From Saccharopolyspora sp. SCSIO 74807 (GTDB lineage: Bacteria; Actinomycetota; Actinomycetes; Mycobacteriales; Pseudonocardiaceae): 64,000 nt of DNA. The translations under genes were made by a program, and so were the position numbers. Position 1 is the stretch's first letter, and each line of letters opens with the position of its first letter. A model generated the notes under the pieces. The model saw only the letters and a program-made list of their open reading frames with translations, made no database searches and had not been told where the DNA came from. Below, one piece after another: positions 47,394 to 56,354 of the stretch. The DNA is taken from contig NZ_CP146100.1 in assembly GCF_037023755.1 (NCBI RefSeq), positions 808,501-872,500 of the forward strand. Reading direction: 5' to 3'.

Positions 47394-47822
47394 GATCGGC
47401 ACTGCACCATCCGCTACCGCACGACGCGCCCGCCCGCACCGCCCGGCACGCCGACCGCGGGGTTTTCCTCCGGCGAACCGACTCGCACCGGCCGCTTGGA
47501 CGCCTGAACACCACTCACGAGCCCCGGCGCGATCCGCCGGGATTTCAATTCCCGGAACTCGTGAACGCGCAACAAAATCGGGCGCTTGGTCATATTCCGC
47601 CGACCGCAGCAAGCCGCCTACCTGCGCAGAAGGGACGCGATCGGACCTGGTGCGGGTTTTTCTCCAACGGACACGCGCAATGCAAAAGAGTGCAGAAGCG
47701 ACCCCGGAAAACGTTTCAACAATTGCCGTCGGCTGCGCCCGCTGAGACTGTTGTTCTGCACGACGCACTCGAGAAGTCGCGAAGTGTGCTCATGGGTTCT
47801 GGATTCTCTCCGAGGAGGAATT
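47394..47822. other. 429-bp divergent intergenic region
   Basis: No gene I can support. It has a 6-bp inverted repeat CCGGGATTTCAATTCCCGG near 47540. The last 150 bp are unusually A/T-rich for the window (AAAAGAGTGCAGAAG, GAAAACGTTTCAACAATTG), which fits a promoter for the crystallin-like gene. It ends in CGAGGAGGAATT, a strong SD. Confidence 0.6.
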
Positions 47823-48176
47823 ATGGTCATGAACACGAAGAAGACGGCGCGCGGCGCGGCCGCCGCGATCATCGCGGCCGCCACGTTCACCATGGTCGGA
47901 CCGGCCGCGACCGGTTTCGCCATCAACAAGGTGGAGTGCAACCCCGACGAGAACTTCTCGCAGATCTGGTCGCACAGCAGCGGCGGCGAGGACAGCACCG
48001 ACTGCTACGCGAACGGCGGGAAGATGGACTTCGGCGGCTGGTGGGTCGACAAGGCCTACGCGGGCAACAACACGCTGTACCTCTACGACCACAACGGCGA
48101 CGTGCTCAAGGTCGACCCGGGCAAGACGCTCGTCCGGAACACCCCGGCGAAGATCGACGCCATCGAAATCAAGTGA
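47823..48176 (+). CDS. Secreted beta/gamma-crystallin-like protein (Streptomyces-killer-toxin-like)
   Basis: 117 aa. Residues 1-33 form a signal peptide (basic start MNTKKTARGAAAAIIAAATF, cleavage near ATGFA). The mature part has two Cys residues and the pattern CYANGGKMDFGGWWVDKAY followed by GNNTLYLYD and IDAIEI. This fits the single-domain beta/gamma-crystallin fold of the Streptomyces killer toxin-like protein SKLP and relatives. Those small secreted proteins can inhibit yeasts and bacteria, but most members are untested. The start has AGGAGGAA 2-6 nt upstream; an internal ATG two codons later is an alternative. Monocistronic, with a 3' hairpin. Confidence 0.8.
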   Translation: MVMNTKKTARGAAAAIIAAATFTMVGPAATGFAINKVECNPDENFSQIWSHSSGGEDSTDCYANGGKMDFGGWWVDKAYAGNNTLYLYDHNGDVLKVDPGKTLVRNTPAKIDAIEIK

Positions 48177-48248
48177 CGGGTCGACGACCCCTTTCCCGGA
48201 ACGGCGCTGCGCGCTGATCGCCGATCCCGGAACACATCTGGAAATGAT

Positions 48249-48291
48249 CGAGTGCGAGCGGGTTCCCCGGGCGGGAATCCGCTCGCACTCG
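48249..48291. terminator. Bidirectional hairpin between crystallin-like and thioesterase genes
   Basis: Perfect 13-bp arms CGAGTGCGAGCGG / CCGCTCGCACTCG around a 17-nt loop, located between convergent genes ending at 48176 and 48337. Confidence 0.75.
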
Positions 48292-48336
48292 GCTCGTCAT
48301 CAGTCCAGCTCCGACCTCGACGAAACCCGGCCGCGG

Positions 48337-49086
48337 TCACACCTCCAGGGTTCGCCGCAGCAGCGCGAGGACGTCATCGGTCTCGGTGTCCAGGTAGAAG
48401 TGGCCGCCGGGGTATTTGTGCAGCGTGAACGGGCCGCTGGTGCGGTGCTGCCAATCCTGGGCCTCGTCCTCGGTGACCACCGGGTCGTCCACGCCGATCA
48501 GGGCGTGCACCGGGCAGGTCAGGTCGGTGCCCGGCCGGTACGTGTAGGTCTCGGCGGCGCGGTAGTCGGCGCGCAGCGACGGCATCGCCATCTGCCGCAG
48601 ATCCTCGTCGGCGAGGGCGGCCGCGGCGGCTGCGCCGAGGTTCTGCAGCTCGGCGATGAAAGCGTCGTCGCCGAGCGAGTGAATTCCTTCATCGCGGTTG
48701 CGCGTCGGCGCGGGCCTGCCGGAAACGAACAGCGCGCGCGGCGGTGTGCCTTCGGCCTCCAACCGGCGGGCCACCTCGAAGGCGACGCTGGCGCCCATGC
48801 TGTGCCCGAACAGCGCGAGCGAATCGTCCGCCCACCGGCGCAGGCCCGGGAGCACCTGTTCGGCGATCTCCTCGACGCTGCCCAGGCAGTCCTCGCCGCG
48901 GCGGTCCTGCCTGCCCGGGTACTGCACCGCGAGCACGTCGATCGAGGGCGCGAGCATCTTCGCGACCGGGACGAAGTACGGGGCCGCGCCACCGGCGTAC
49001 GGGAAGCAGGCCAACCGCGCGGTGGCGTCCGGCGAAGGGCGGAAGCGCCGCAGCCATCGGTCGGTGTCGTCGGTGATCCCGGTCAT
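48337..49086 (-). CDS. Type II thioesterase (alpha/beta hydrolase)
   Basis: 249 aa, the usual TEII length. N-terminal ARLACFPYAGGAAPYF is the TEII signature. The nucleophile elbow is GHSMGAS (about residue 94), the acid lies in GVDDPVV (about 200), and the catalytic His is in GGHFYLD (about 228). TEIIs release mis-primed acyl groups from NRPS/PKS carrier proteins. No NRPS/PKS genes are visible, so this may be an orphan or the margin of a biosynthetic cluster. The start ATG has GGCAGGAGCG upstream. Same strand as the oxidoreductase, idi and pabAB. Confidence 0.93.
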   Translation of the reverse strand: MTGITDDTDRWLRRFRPSPDATARLACFPYAGGAAPYFVPVAKMLAPSIDVLAVQYPGRQDRRGEDCLGSVEEIAEQVLPGLRRWADDSLALFGHSMGASVAFEVARRLEAEGTPPRALFVSGRPAPTRNRDEGIHSLGDDAFIAELQNLGAAAAAALADEDLRQMAMPSLRADYRAAETYTYRPGTDLTCPVHALIGVDDPVVTEDEAQDWQHRTSGPFTLHKYPGGHFYLDTETDDVLALLRRTLEV

Positions 49087-49220
49087 CGCGCTCCTGCCGC
49101 TCGGCTCGCCGGCTCTCGTTTCGGATCAGGACGCTACCAACGCGGCGGGCCGGAAAACCCGTGAAAGAGCGGGACTTCACGGGACGTTCCGACGACTCCG
49201 CAGGGGAAAGAGTCGAGCGC

Positions 49221-50189
49221 TCAGGGGATGAGCAGGACTCGCCCGAACGCGACCCGGCTCTCGATGTAGCGGTGCGCCTCGGCTGCCTCGGCGAGCGGGA
49301 ACTCCCGGTCCAGCACGACGGTGAGCTCCCCGGCCGCGACCCGGCCGATGAGCCGTTCGATGACCGACCTCGTGCGCTCCGGAGCGTGCTCGAACTCGCC
49401 GCCCAGGTAGACGCCGTTGAGCGAGGCGTTCTTGAACATCAGCGGTCCGAGCTGCGGCTGCTGCTCGTCCCGGCCCGCCTGGCCGACCCAGCTGATCCGC
49501 CCCCGGTAGGCGAGCGCGCCGACGCTGCCTTCCAAGGTGCGCCCGCCGACCGGATCGACGACCAGGTCGACCCCGCGATCGCCGGTGCGGCGCATGACCT
49601 CGGCGACGACATCGGAACTCTTGTAGTTGATCCCGTGGTCGAGGCCGTACTCGGCGAGCCGGGCGAGCTTCGGGTCGCTGGAGGCGGTGCCGAAAACCGT
49701 CGCACCGGCGGCCTTGGCGAGCTGCACAGCGGCCAAGCCCACACCGCTGGACGCGGCCTGCACCAGCACCGTCTCCCCCGCGCGCAACCCGCCGAACTCG
49801 AACAGGCACTCGTCGGCGGTGCCGAACTCGACCGGGATGCCTGCGGCGAGCCGCAGGTCCAGCTCGTCCGGCACCGGGTAGACGTGCCCTTCGGCTGCCG
49901 TGGCCAGCTCGGCGTGCGAGCCCTCGGGCATGAACGCGACCACCCGCTGCCCCTCGCGCACCGACGTGACGCCGTCACCGACGGCCGCGACGGTTCCGGC
50001 GGCCTGGTAGCCGACGATGTGCGGCGCGGTCTCGAACGGCACCAGCTGCCGGTGCAGCAGATCACCGCCCTGGACGCTGACGGCGGCCACCCGCAGCAGC
50101 ACCTCACCGGCCCCCACTCGCGGGTCCGGGACGTCCGCGTAGCGCAGGACCTCGGGACCGCCGTTCTCGGAGTACACAGCCGCCTTCAT
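49221..50189 (-). CDS. Quinone oxidoreductase-like MDR family NADPH-dependent protein
   Basis: 322 aa. MKAAVYSENGGPEVLRYADV is a typical quinone reductase N-terminus. The substrate-domain part continues VGYQAAGTVAAVGDGVTSVR. The Rossmann nucleotide-binding motif is AASSGVGLAAVQLAK (about residues 146-160), followed by GTASSDPKLA. The DPVGG segment and the C-terminal GRVLLIP are also family-typical. No zinc-binding Cys cluster is seen, which favours the zeta-crystallin/QOR branch over zinc alcohol dehydrogenases. Start ATG 50189 has AGGGAGG upstream. The natural substrate cannot be told. Confidence 0.92.
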   Translation of the reverse strand: MKAAVYSENGGPEVLRYADVPDPRVGAGEVLLRVAAVSVQGGDLLHRQLVPFETAPHIVGYQAAGTVAAVGDGVTSVREGQRVVAFMPEGSHAELATAAEGHVYPVPDELDLRLAAGIPVEFGTADECLFEFGGLRAGETVLVQAASSGVGLAAVQLAKAAGATVFGTASSDPKLARLAEYGLDHGINYKSSDVVAEVMRRTGDRGVDLVVDPVGGRTLEGSVGALAYRGRISWVGQAGRDEQQPQLGPLMFKNASLNGVYLGGEFEHAPERTRSVIERLIGRVAAGELTVVLDREFPLAEAAEAHRYIESRVAFGRVLLIP

Positions 50190-50321
50190 ATCCGGCCTCC
50201 CTGGAGCGTGATCGGGTTTCAGCGGCGCCGCTCGCCGCCCGAGAGCGAACGCGTGGGCACCCACCGATCAGCAACCACGGACGCAACACGTCCATTCCGG
50301 GAAACCGGAGCACCGCCGGTT

Positions 50322-50912
50322 TCAGGCCGCGTTCATCGGTTCCCGCGCGGCGGGCGGCAGGTCCACCGGATCGCCGAGCGGCCAGCGGGACGGGTCCGTT
50401 CCAAGGCCGGTGAGCTCGTCGATCTGCAGCTTCGCCCACGGCGAGATCTCCGCGGTCCCCCCGGCCACATCCGCGGTCAGCTGCGCCCACGAGACCCAGC
50501 GCACCTCTTCCACCTCAGCCGGATTCGGGTGCGCGGTGACCTCGGTGATCGCCCGGAACACCGGGCACATCTCGTTCTCCACCACGCCGTTGCCCATCAC
50601 CGCGCGGTAGCGGAAGCCGGGCAGCACCAGTTCGACATCGGCCAACTCGATGCCGAGCTCATCGGAAAGCCTGCGCAGCACCGCGTCCCGCGGCGTCTCC
50701 GCCGGACCGGGATGGCCGCAGCAGGTGTTCGTCCACACGCCCGGCCAAGTCGGCTTGCTCAGCGCCCGCCGGGTCAGCAGCAGCTCGCCGCGCGGGTTGA
50801 ACAGGTAGCAGGAGAAGGCCAGGTGCAGCGGTGTTTCCTCGTGGTGCACGGTGGCCTTGTCGGTGGTGCCCACGGCTCGCCCGTCCTCGTCGAGCAGAAC
50901 CACTCGCTCCAT
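50322..50912 (-). CDS. idi: Isopentenyl-diphosphate delta-isomerase type 1
   Basis: 196 aa, Nudix fold. It converts IPP to DMAPP in isoprenoid synthesis. The catalytic Cys lies in NTCCGHP (about residues 63-69) and the catalytic Glu in VENEMCPVF (about 116). The Nudix-like ELG segment is RRLSDELGIELADV. HHEETPLHLAFSCYLFN is also characteristic. Start ATG 50912 has GGGAGG upstream; the longer frame to 50999 has no family support. Not obviously linked to a terpene cluster here. Confidence 0.97.
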   Translation of the reverse strand: MERVVLLDEDGRAVGTTDKATVHHEETPLHLAFSCYLFNPRGELLLTRRALSKPTWPGVWTNTCCGHPGPAETPRDAVLRRLSDELGIELADVELVLPGFRYRAVMGNGVVENEMCPVFRAITEVTAHPNPAEVEEVRWVSWAQLTADVAGGTAEISPWAKLQIDELTGLGTDPSRWPLGDPVDLPPAAREPMNAA

Positions 50913-51054
50913 CGCTTTCCTCCCTGTCTGCGGTGCCGTCGTGCCCGGTGCGAGCACCCCTCCACCCTGGCCGAGCCGAGCGCGCCGCTGGAGTCGCACG
51001 ACCGAGTGGTTCGGGGCCGTGCCGCCGCGCGACGGAGTTACCGGCCGGCGCCGA

Positions 51055-53241
51055 TCAGTCCATTATGGACAGAGCCGGTGCCGGTGCGGCCGCCTTCAGC
51101 AGCATCTCCTCGTACTCCGCCGCCGGATCCGAGCCGAGCACGATCGCGCCGCCCGCTCCGGTGCGCCATTTCCCGCCGCTGCGCACCAAAGTGCGGATGA
51201 CGATGTTGAGGTCCGCGGCGCCGTTGAGGCTCAAGAAGCCCAGTGCGCCGGAGTAGACGCCGCGCGCCCGCTGCTCCACGTCGTCGATGAGTTCCATCGT
51301 GCGCCGCTTCGGCGCCCCGGTCATCGAACCGCCGGGGAAGCAGGCCCGCACGCAGTCCACCGCGTCCCGGCCGTCGTCGATCTCCCCGCGGACGGTGGAG
51401 ACGAGCTGGTGCACCGTCTGGTAGCTCTGCACGTCCATCAGGACCGGGACGTGCACCGAACCCGGCCTGCACACCCGGCCGAGGTCGTTGCGCAGCAGGT
51501 CCACGATCATCAGGTTCTCCGCGCGGCACTTGGGATCCGCGGCGAGATCGGCGCGCAGCCGGGCGTCGGCTTCCGGGCTGTCCCCGCGCGGCGCGGTGCC
51601 CTTGATCGGCTTCGCCTCGGCCACGCCGCCGCTGACCTTCAAGAAGCGCTCCGGCGAGGAACAGGCCACCTCCACGTCGTCGAAGCGCAGGAAAGCCGAG
51701 TACGGCGCGGGATTCAGCGTCCGCAGCCGCCGGTAGGCCTCGAATCCACCGTCCACGGCCGCGAATTCCGCGCCGGTGGTCAGGCAGATCTCGTAGCTCT
51801 CCCCCGCCAGCAACGATTCCCGGCAGCACTCGACGGCGGCGAGGTAGCTCTCGCGGTCCGGTTCGACCGCGGACGTGCCGCGGTGCCCGGCCAGCGGATC
51901 CGGCGATGCCGGGAGCGTTCGCAGTTCACGGCCGGTCTCGTCCAGCCAGGCGGCGGCGCCGCGGGCGGTTTCCGCGCCGGTGCTCAGCGCCACCAGGTAC
52001 GTCGCGTCCTGCTCGTGGTCCACGGCGACGAAACGGTCGGCGAACAGCCAGCGTGCGTCCGGAGTCTCGGCGCGGTGCCGGGCGTCACCGCCGCACTCGG
52101 CTTTGAGCTCGTAGCCGAAATAGCCCACGTAGCCGCCGACGAAATCGAACGGCAGCGGTGGCGCGGACACCTCCCGGCGCGCCAGCTGCGCGCGCAGCTC
52201 GTCGAACAGCGGCGGGGACTCGCCCACCCGGTGGCGCACCGTTTCCGCCAGCGGGCCGGAACCGTCGCCGAAGAACGAGAACCGCGCCATGCCCGGCTCG
52301 ACCCTGGAGGAGTCCAGCCAGAACGCGGTTTCCGATGCGGCGAACAGCCGCGTGAACGCCGCATCGGCGTCGATGGCGCCGGGGAGTTCGCGGACGTGCG
52401 CGGTGTAGTGCAACGTGGCTGCGGTGCGGGCGGGCGCAGCGGCGTCGGTGTCGCTCGGTTTCACGGCTCCGGCGCGGTCCGCAGCCGCGGTGGTGCGAGC
52501 GGGAGTCGCGGCGCGGTTCGGATTGACCGAGCCGGCGTGGCCCGGGCCCGCGGTTCCGGCCCGCACGGCCTTGGTGCGCTGCGACGTTGCACTGGCGCCG
52601 GAGTGGCCGGAAGCCGCTTCGCCGACCGCCGGAGCTCGCGCGCCGGAAGATCCCGACGCCCCGCGACCGGCCGCCAGCGCGCGGAAGTTCTCGAGCAGCC
52701 TGCGCCCGAACTCCGTCTCGATCGACTCCGGGTGGAACTGCACACCCCAGCGCGGCAAGCGCTGGTGCCGCAGCGCCATCACCACGCCGTCCTCGGCGCG
52801 GGCGGTGACCGCCAACTCCGGCGGCAACGGCTCGGCCACGCACAGCGAGTGGTAGCGCACCGCGCCGAATCCGGACGGGATGCCCGCGAACAGCTCCTCC
52901 CCGCCGTGCTCGACCCGCGTGACATACCCGTGCCTGGCCTGCGGGGCGCGGACCACGCCGCCACCTTCGGCCACCGCGATCCCCTGGTGCCCCAGGCACA
53001 CCCCCAGCACCGGCAGGTTCGTCTTCAGCAGCACGTCCCGGCACACCCCGAAGTCCCGCGCACGCCGCGGGTCACCGGCACCGGGCGAGATCACCACGGC
53101 CTCGTAGCGGTCCAGGTCCAGCTCACCGACTTCCGCGGCGTCGTGCGCCACCACGACCGGCTCCCGCCCGTTCACCTCGGCCAACAGGTGGCACAGGTTG
53201 AACGTGTAGGAGTCGTAGTTGTCGATCAGCAACGTGCGCAC
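51055..53241 (-). CDS. pabAB: Fused aminodeoxychorismate synthase (PabA-PabB)
   Basis: 728 aa. The N-terminal glutaminase (RTLLIDNYDSYTFNLCHLL, GVCLGHQG with catalytic Cys at about 79, QFHPESI) supplies ammonia to the C-terminal chorismate-binding domain (KPIKGTAPRGD; FPGGSMTGAPKRR; YSGALGF), giving 4-amino-4-deoxychorismate. Fused PabAB enzymes are known in actinomycetes, for folate or for p-aminobenzoate-derived antibiotics. An Ala/Thr/Arg-rich insert of about 75 residues (roughly 190-265) links the two domains and is longer than usual. GTG 53241 is chosen because the conserved RTLLIDNYDSY follows at once; GTG/ATG codons up to 53271 are alternatives. Confidence 0.95.
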   Translation of the reverse strand: MRTLLIDNYDSYTFNLCHLLAEVNGREPVVVAHDAAEVGELDLDRYEAVVISPGAGDPRRARDFGVCRDVLLKTNLPVLGVCLGHQGIAVAEGGGVVRAPQARHGYVTRVEHGGEELFAGIPSGFGAVRYHSLCVAEPLPPELAVTARAEDGVVMALRHQRLPRWGVQFHPESIETEFGRRLLENFRALAAGRGASGSSGARAPAVGEAASGHSGASATSQRTKAVRAGTAGPGHAGSVNPNRAATPARTTAAADRAGAVKPSDTDAAAPARTAATLHYTAHVRELPGAIDADAAFTRLFAASETAFWLDSSRVEPGMARFSFFGDGSGPLAETVRHRVGESPPLFDELRAQLARREVSAPPLPFDFVGGYVGYFGYELKAECGGDARHRAETPDARWLFADRFVAVDHEQDATYLVALSTGAETARGAAAWLDETGRELRTLPASPDPLAGHRGTSAVEPDRESYLAAVECCRESLLAGESYEICLTTGAEFAAVDGGFEAYRRLRTLNPAPYSAFLRFDDVEVACSSPERFLKVSGGVAEAKPIKGTAPRGDSPEADARLRADLAADPKCRAENLMIVDLLRNDLGRVCRPGSVHVPVLMDVQSYQTVHQLVSTVRGEIDDGRDAVDCVRACFPGGSMTGAPKRRTMELIDDVEQRARGVYSGALGFLSLNGAADLNIVIRTLVRSGGKWRTGAGGAIVLGSDPAAEYEEMLLKAAAPAPALSIMD

Positions 53242-53464
53242 GAGGCCATGTTCCCAGCTCACCCGGCGCACCGGCCCCGCACAGCGGCCAACCCCACATC
53301 CGGCCGTCGCCGGCTCCGGCGAACCGAACGGCCGGGATCACGGAGGCGTCGAGCCGCCCCGCCGCGTCGATCTTCAGCTCCCTTCGTGGATCCCCTGGCA
53401 GCACCGGGGGACTACTTCTTTCGGCTGTCGCTGCCGGCCGGTGATCGGCGGCACACTGGGCGGA
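53242..53464. promoter_or_regulatory. Divergent region between pabAB and the P450 gene
   Basis: 223 bp between divergent starts, presumably carrying both promoters. It contains TGGCAGCACCGGGG and CTTTCGGCTGTCGCTG stretches but no clear palindrome or promoter boxes that I would defend. Confidence 0.35.
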
Positions 53465-54670
53465 GTGACGGACGCGAAACCGATGTTGTTCGATGCCGAC
53501 TACTGGCAGAACGCCCTGGAAGTGGAGCGGGAGCTGCGCGAGCGGGCCCCGGTGCACACCGCGTACGCCCGCTACGGCCTGCCGGTCTGGGTGATCAGCC
53601 GCTACGCCGACGCCCGCAAAGCACTGGCCGATCCGCGGCTGGCCAAGGACGCCGAGCAGCTGCGGGAGCGGATGCTGGACAAGCTCACCCCGCACGGCGT
53701 GGCGGAGATTCCCGAGATGGTCGGACGGGACATGCTCAACGCCGACCCGCCGGACCACACCCGGCTGCGCAAACTGCTCGCCCGCGACTTCACCTCCCGC
53801 CGCGTCGAGAACCTGCGCCCGCGGGTGCGCGAACTGATCGACGACCTGCTGCGCGACCTGCCCCGCGACGAGCCGGTGGACCTCATCGACCGGTTCGCCT
53901 TCCCGCTGCCGATCACGGTGATCTGCGAGCTCATGGGCGTGCCGGAGGCCGACCGCGGCCCGCTGCGCGGATGGACCGGCGCCTTGATGGACCCGCAGAG
54001 CGAGGAACAGCCCCGGATCGCTTCCCGCGAGATGGCGGAGTACTTCACCGGCCTGATCGAGGACAAGCGCGCCGCGCCCGCCGACGATCTGCTGTCCGCG
54101 CTGACCATCGCCTCCGACGACGGCGACCGGCTCAGCGCAGGCGAACTGCTCAGCACCGCGTTCCTGCTGATCGTCGCCGGGCACGAGACCACGGTGAACC
54201 TGATCGGCAACGGCACGCGGGCGCTGCTGCAGGAACCGCAGCGCTGGGCGGCGCTGGGCGCGCAGCCGGACCAGGTGCCGGGCGCGGTCGAGGAACTGCT
54301 GCGTTTCGACGGGCCGCTGCGCACCAGCACGCGGCGGTTCACGACGGAACCGGTGACGATCGGCGACGTGACCATCCCGGCGGGCGAGATCGTGCTGATC
54401 AACATCACTTCGGCGAACCGGGACGCGGCGCGCTTCGAGCGGCCCGACGAGCTGGAACTGGAGCGCGGGCAGACCGGGCACCTCACGTTCGGCTACGGCA
54501 TCCACCACTGCCTCGGGGCGCCGCTGGCGCGGCTGGAAGGCGCCGAAGCGTTCGCCGCGCTCACCAGCCGGTTCCCGGACGCGCGGCTGGCCGTGCCCGA
54601 CGACGAGCTGCGCAGGGGCACCAGCACGCTCATGAACGGCTTCCGCGAACTGCCGCTGCTGCTGGGCTGA
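53465..54670 (+). CDS. Cytochrome P450 (bacterial class I type)
   Basis: 401 aa, the usual bacterial length. I-helix oxygen-activation motif AGHETT (about 238-243), K-helix E-x-x-R in EELLRFDG, and the heme-binding loop FGYGIHHCLGAPLARLE with the Cys ligand at about 349. Such enzymes use ferredoxin partners; none is encoded next to it. GTG 53465 (VTDAKPMLFDADYW) gives the typical N-terminus. The substrate is unknown; a tailoring role in secondary metabolism is possible given the nearby TEII and PabAB genes. Confidence 0.96.
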   Translation: MTDAKPMLFDADYWQNALEVERELRERAPVHTAYARYGLPVWVISRYADARKALADPRLAKDAEQLRERMLDKLTPHGVAEIPEMVGRDMLNADPPDHTRLRKLLARDFTSRRVENLRPRVRELIDDLLRDLPRDEPVDLIDRFAFPLPITVICELMGVPEADRGPLRGWTGALMDPQSEEQPRIASREMAEYFTGLIEDKRAAPADDLLSALTIASDDGDRLSAGELLSTAFLLIVAGHETTVNLIGNGTRALLQEPQRWAALGAQPDQVPGAVEELLRFDGPLRTSTRRFTTEPVTIGDVTIPAGEIVLINITSANRDAARFERPDELELERGQTGHLTFGYGIHHCLGAPLARLEGAEAFAALTSRFPDARLAVPDDELRRGTSTLMNGFRELPLLLG

Positions 54671-54761
54671 ACGGCCGGACTCCGGCCGTCGCAGCCCGGG
54701 CCGGCGGCCGGAGCCGGCGGCGTTTGGACAGCCGCGCAGCCGGGGCGGACCATCTGCGGCG

Positions 54762-55463
54762 ATGCCCGAAGTGACCGTGCGGGTAGCCGCCGAGCTGCGG
54801 TTCTTCCTGCCGTCCAAGCGCCGCGCCCACTGCGTGCGCAGCACGCACGACGGCACCGCCAGCACCGGGCACGTCGTGCGATCGCTCGGCGTGCCGCTGA
54901 CCGAGACCGGCGAGCTGCGGGTGGACGGCGAACCGGTCCCGGCCGCGCACCGCCCGGCAGCGGGCTCGGTCATCGACGTCCCGCCGGTGCCGCGGCCGCA
55001 GCCCGCTCCGCCGCGGTTCCAGCTCGACGTGCACTTCGGCAAGCTCGCGCGGCGGATGCGGCTGCTGGGCATCGACACCGGCTACCGAAACGACGCGGCC
55101 GACGACGAGCTGATCGCCGAAGCGGCCCGGGACGACCGCGTGCTGCTCACCCAGGACCGCGGCATCCTGCACCGCCGGGCGGTGCGCATCGGGGCGTTCG
55201 TGCGCGGCAGCGATCCGGACGACCAGCTCGCCGACGTGCTCGACCGGTTCGCACCACCGCTGGCACCGTGGACGCGCTGCACCGCGTGCAACGGCGTGCT
55301 GCGCGCGGTGCCCAAGACGTCGGTCACCGGCGAGATCCAGCCGGGCACCCGGCGCAACTACGACCGCTACGCCCGCTGCCCCGACTGCGGCCGGGTGTAC
55401 TGGCGCGGCGCCCACTCGCGCCGCATCGAGAAGATGATCCGCGCGGCCGTTCCCGGCCGGTGA
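54762..55463 (+). CDS. Mut7-C RNase-domain protein with ubiquitin-like N-terminus
   Basis: 233 aa. Residues 1-80 resemble the Mut7-C ubiquitin-like domain (VRVAAELRFFLP; ELRVDGEPV). Residues 85-230 form a PIN-like Mut7-C RNase domain with conserved acids (FQLDVHFGKLARRMRLLGID; DDRVLLTQDRGIL) and a zinc ribbon (CTACNGVL and CPDCGRVYWRG). The family is widespread in actinobacteria; RNase activity is inferred from homology with the C-terminus of animal Mut-7. Lies 91 bp after the P450 on the same strand. The C-terminal HSRRIEKMI is also typical. Confidence 0.9.
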   Translation: MPEVTVRVAAELRFFLPSKRRAHCVRSTHDGTASTGHVVRSLGVPLTETGELRVDGEPVPAAHRPAAGSVIDVPPVPRPQPAPPRFQLDVHFGKLARRMRLLGIDTGYRNDAADDELIAEAARDDRVLLTQDRGILHRRAVRIGAFVRGSDPDDQLADVLDRFAPPLAPWTRCTACNGVLRAVPKTSVTGEIQPGTRRNYDRYARCPDCGRVYWRGAHSRRIEKMIRAAVPGR

Positions 55464-55613
55464 GAGCAGCCCGATTCGGCAAGCCTCGCCGAATCGGGCG
55501 AAGCGGAGCTACGAGGGCCGAGTAGGCTGCGCTGGCAGCATGATCGAACGCCGCATGATCGACAGCAGTGTGCTCGAACCGAGGATCGAACGCGGGACAG
55601 GACGGACCGGGAG

Positions 55614-56354
55614 ATGACGCAGCCGGGAAGCGGACCGGACGGCGCACCGCCCACCGCAGGACCGCGCATCCTGGTGGTGGACGACGACCCCACGGTCGTC
55701 GAGGTGATCACCGGATACCTGCACCGGGCGGGCCACACCACGGTCGTCGCCTCCGACGGCGGCATCGGCCTGCAGCTGGCGCACCAGCTCGGGCCCGATC
55801 TGATCGTGCTGGACCTGGGGCTTCCCGGCATCGGCGGGATCGAGTTCTGCCGCAGGCTGCGCGGCAGCAGCAGCACCCCCGTGATCATGCTGACGGCGCT
55901 GGGCGAGGAGGAGGACCGGCTGCGCGGCCTGGAAGCGGGCGCCGACGACTACCTCACCAAGCCGTTCAGCCCGCGCGAGCTGGTGATGCGCGTGCAGTCG
56001 GTGCTGCGCCGCACCATGGCGATGCCGCCGCAGCAGGCCGCGGCACCGCGCCGGGCGGGCGACCTGGTGGTGGACCAGAACGCCCGCGTGGTCACCAAGG
56101 CGGGCCGCGAGCTGACGCTGACGAACAAGGAATTCGAGCTGCTGGCGTACCTGATCGACCACCCCGGCCAGGTGTTCCGCCGCGACGAGCTGATGCGCGA
56201 GGTGTGGTCGCACGACATCGGCGACGCCTCCACCGTCACCGTCCACGTGCGGCGGCTGCGGGAGAAGATCGAGGACAACCCGTCGCGCCCGCTGGTGCTG
56301 GTGACCGTCTGGGGCGTCGGCTACCGGTTCGACCCGCCCGCCGAGGCGCGATGA
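55614..56354 (+). CDS. OmpR/PhoB-family response regulator
   Basis: 246 aa. Receiver domain (about 18-132): acidic pocket VVDDDPTVVEV, phospho-acceptor Asp in LIVLDLGLPG (about 67), Thr in MLTALGEEEDR, Lys in YLTKPFSPREL (about 116). C-terminal winged helix (about 148-242) with LTNKEFELLAYLIDHPGQVF and the recognition helix VHVRRLREKIEDNP. Its stop overlaps the kinase ATG (ATGA), a classical two-component operon. Target genes unknown; the membrane propeller protein downstream is a plausible regulon member. Confidence 0.97.
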   Translation: MTQPGSGPDGAPPTAGPRILVVDDDPTVVEVITGYLHRAGHTTVVASDGGIGLQLAHQLGPDLIVLDLGLPGIGGIEFCRRLRGSSSTPVIMLTALGEEEDRLRGLEAGADDYLTKPFSPRELVMRVQSVLRRTMAMPPQQAAAPRRAGDLVVDQNARVVTKAGRELTLTNKEFELLAYLIDHPGQVFRRDELMREVWSHDIGDASTVTVHVRRLREKIEDNPSRPLVLVTVWGVGYRFDPPAEAR

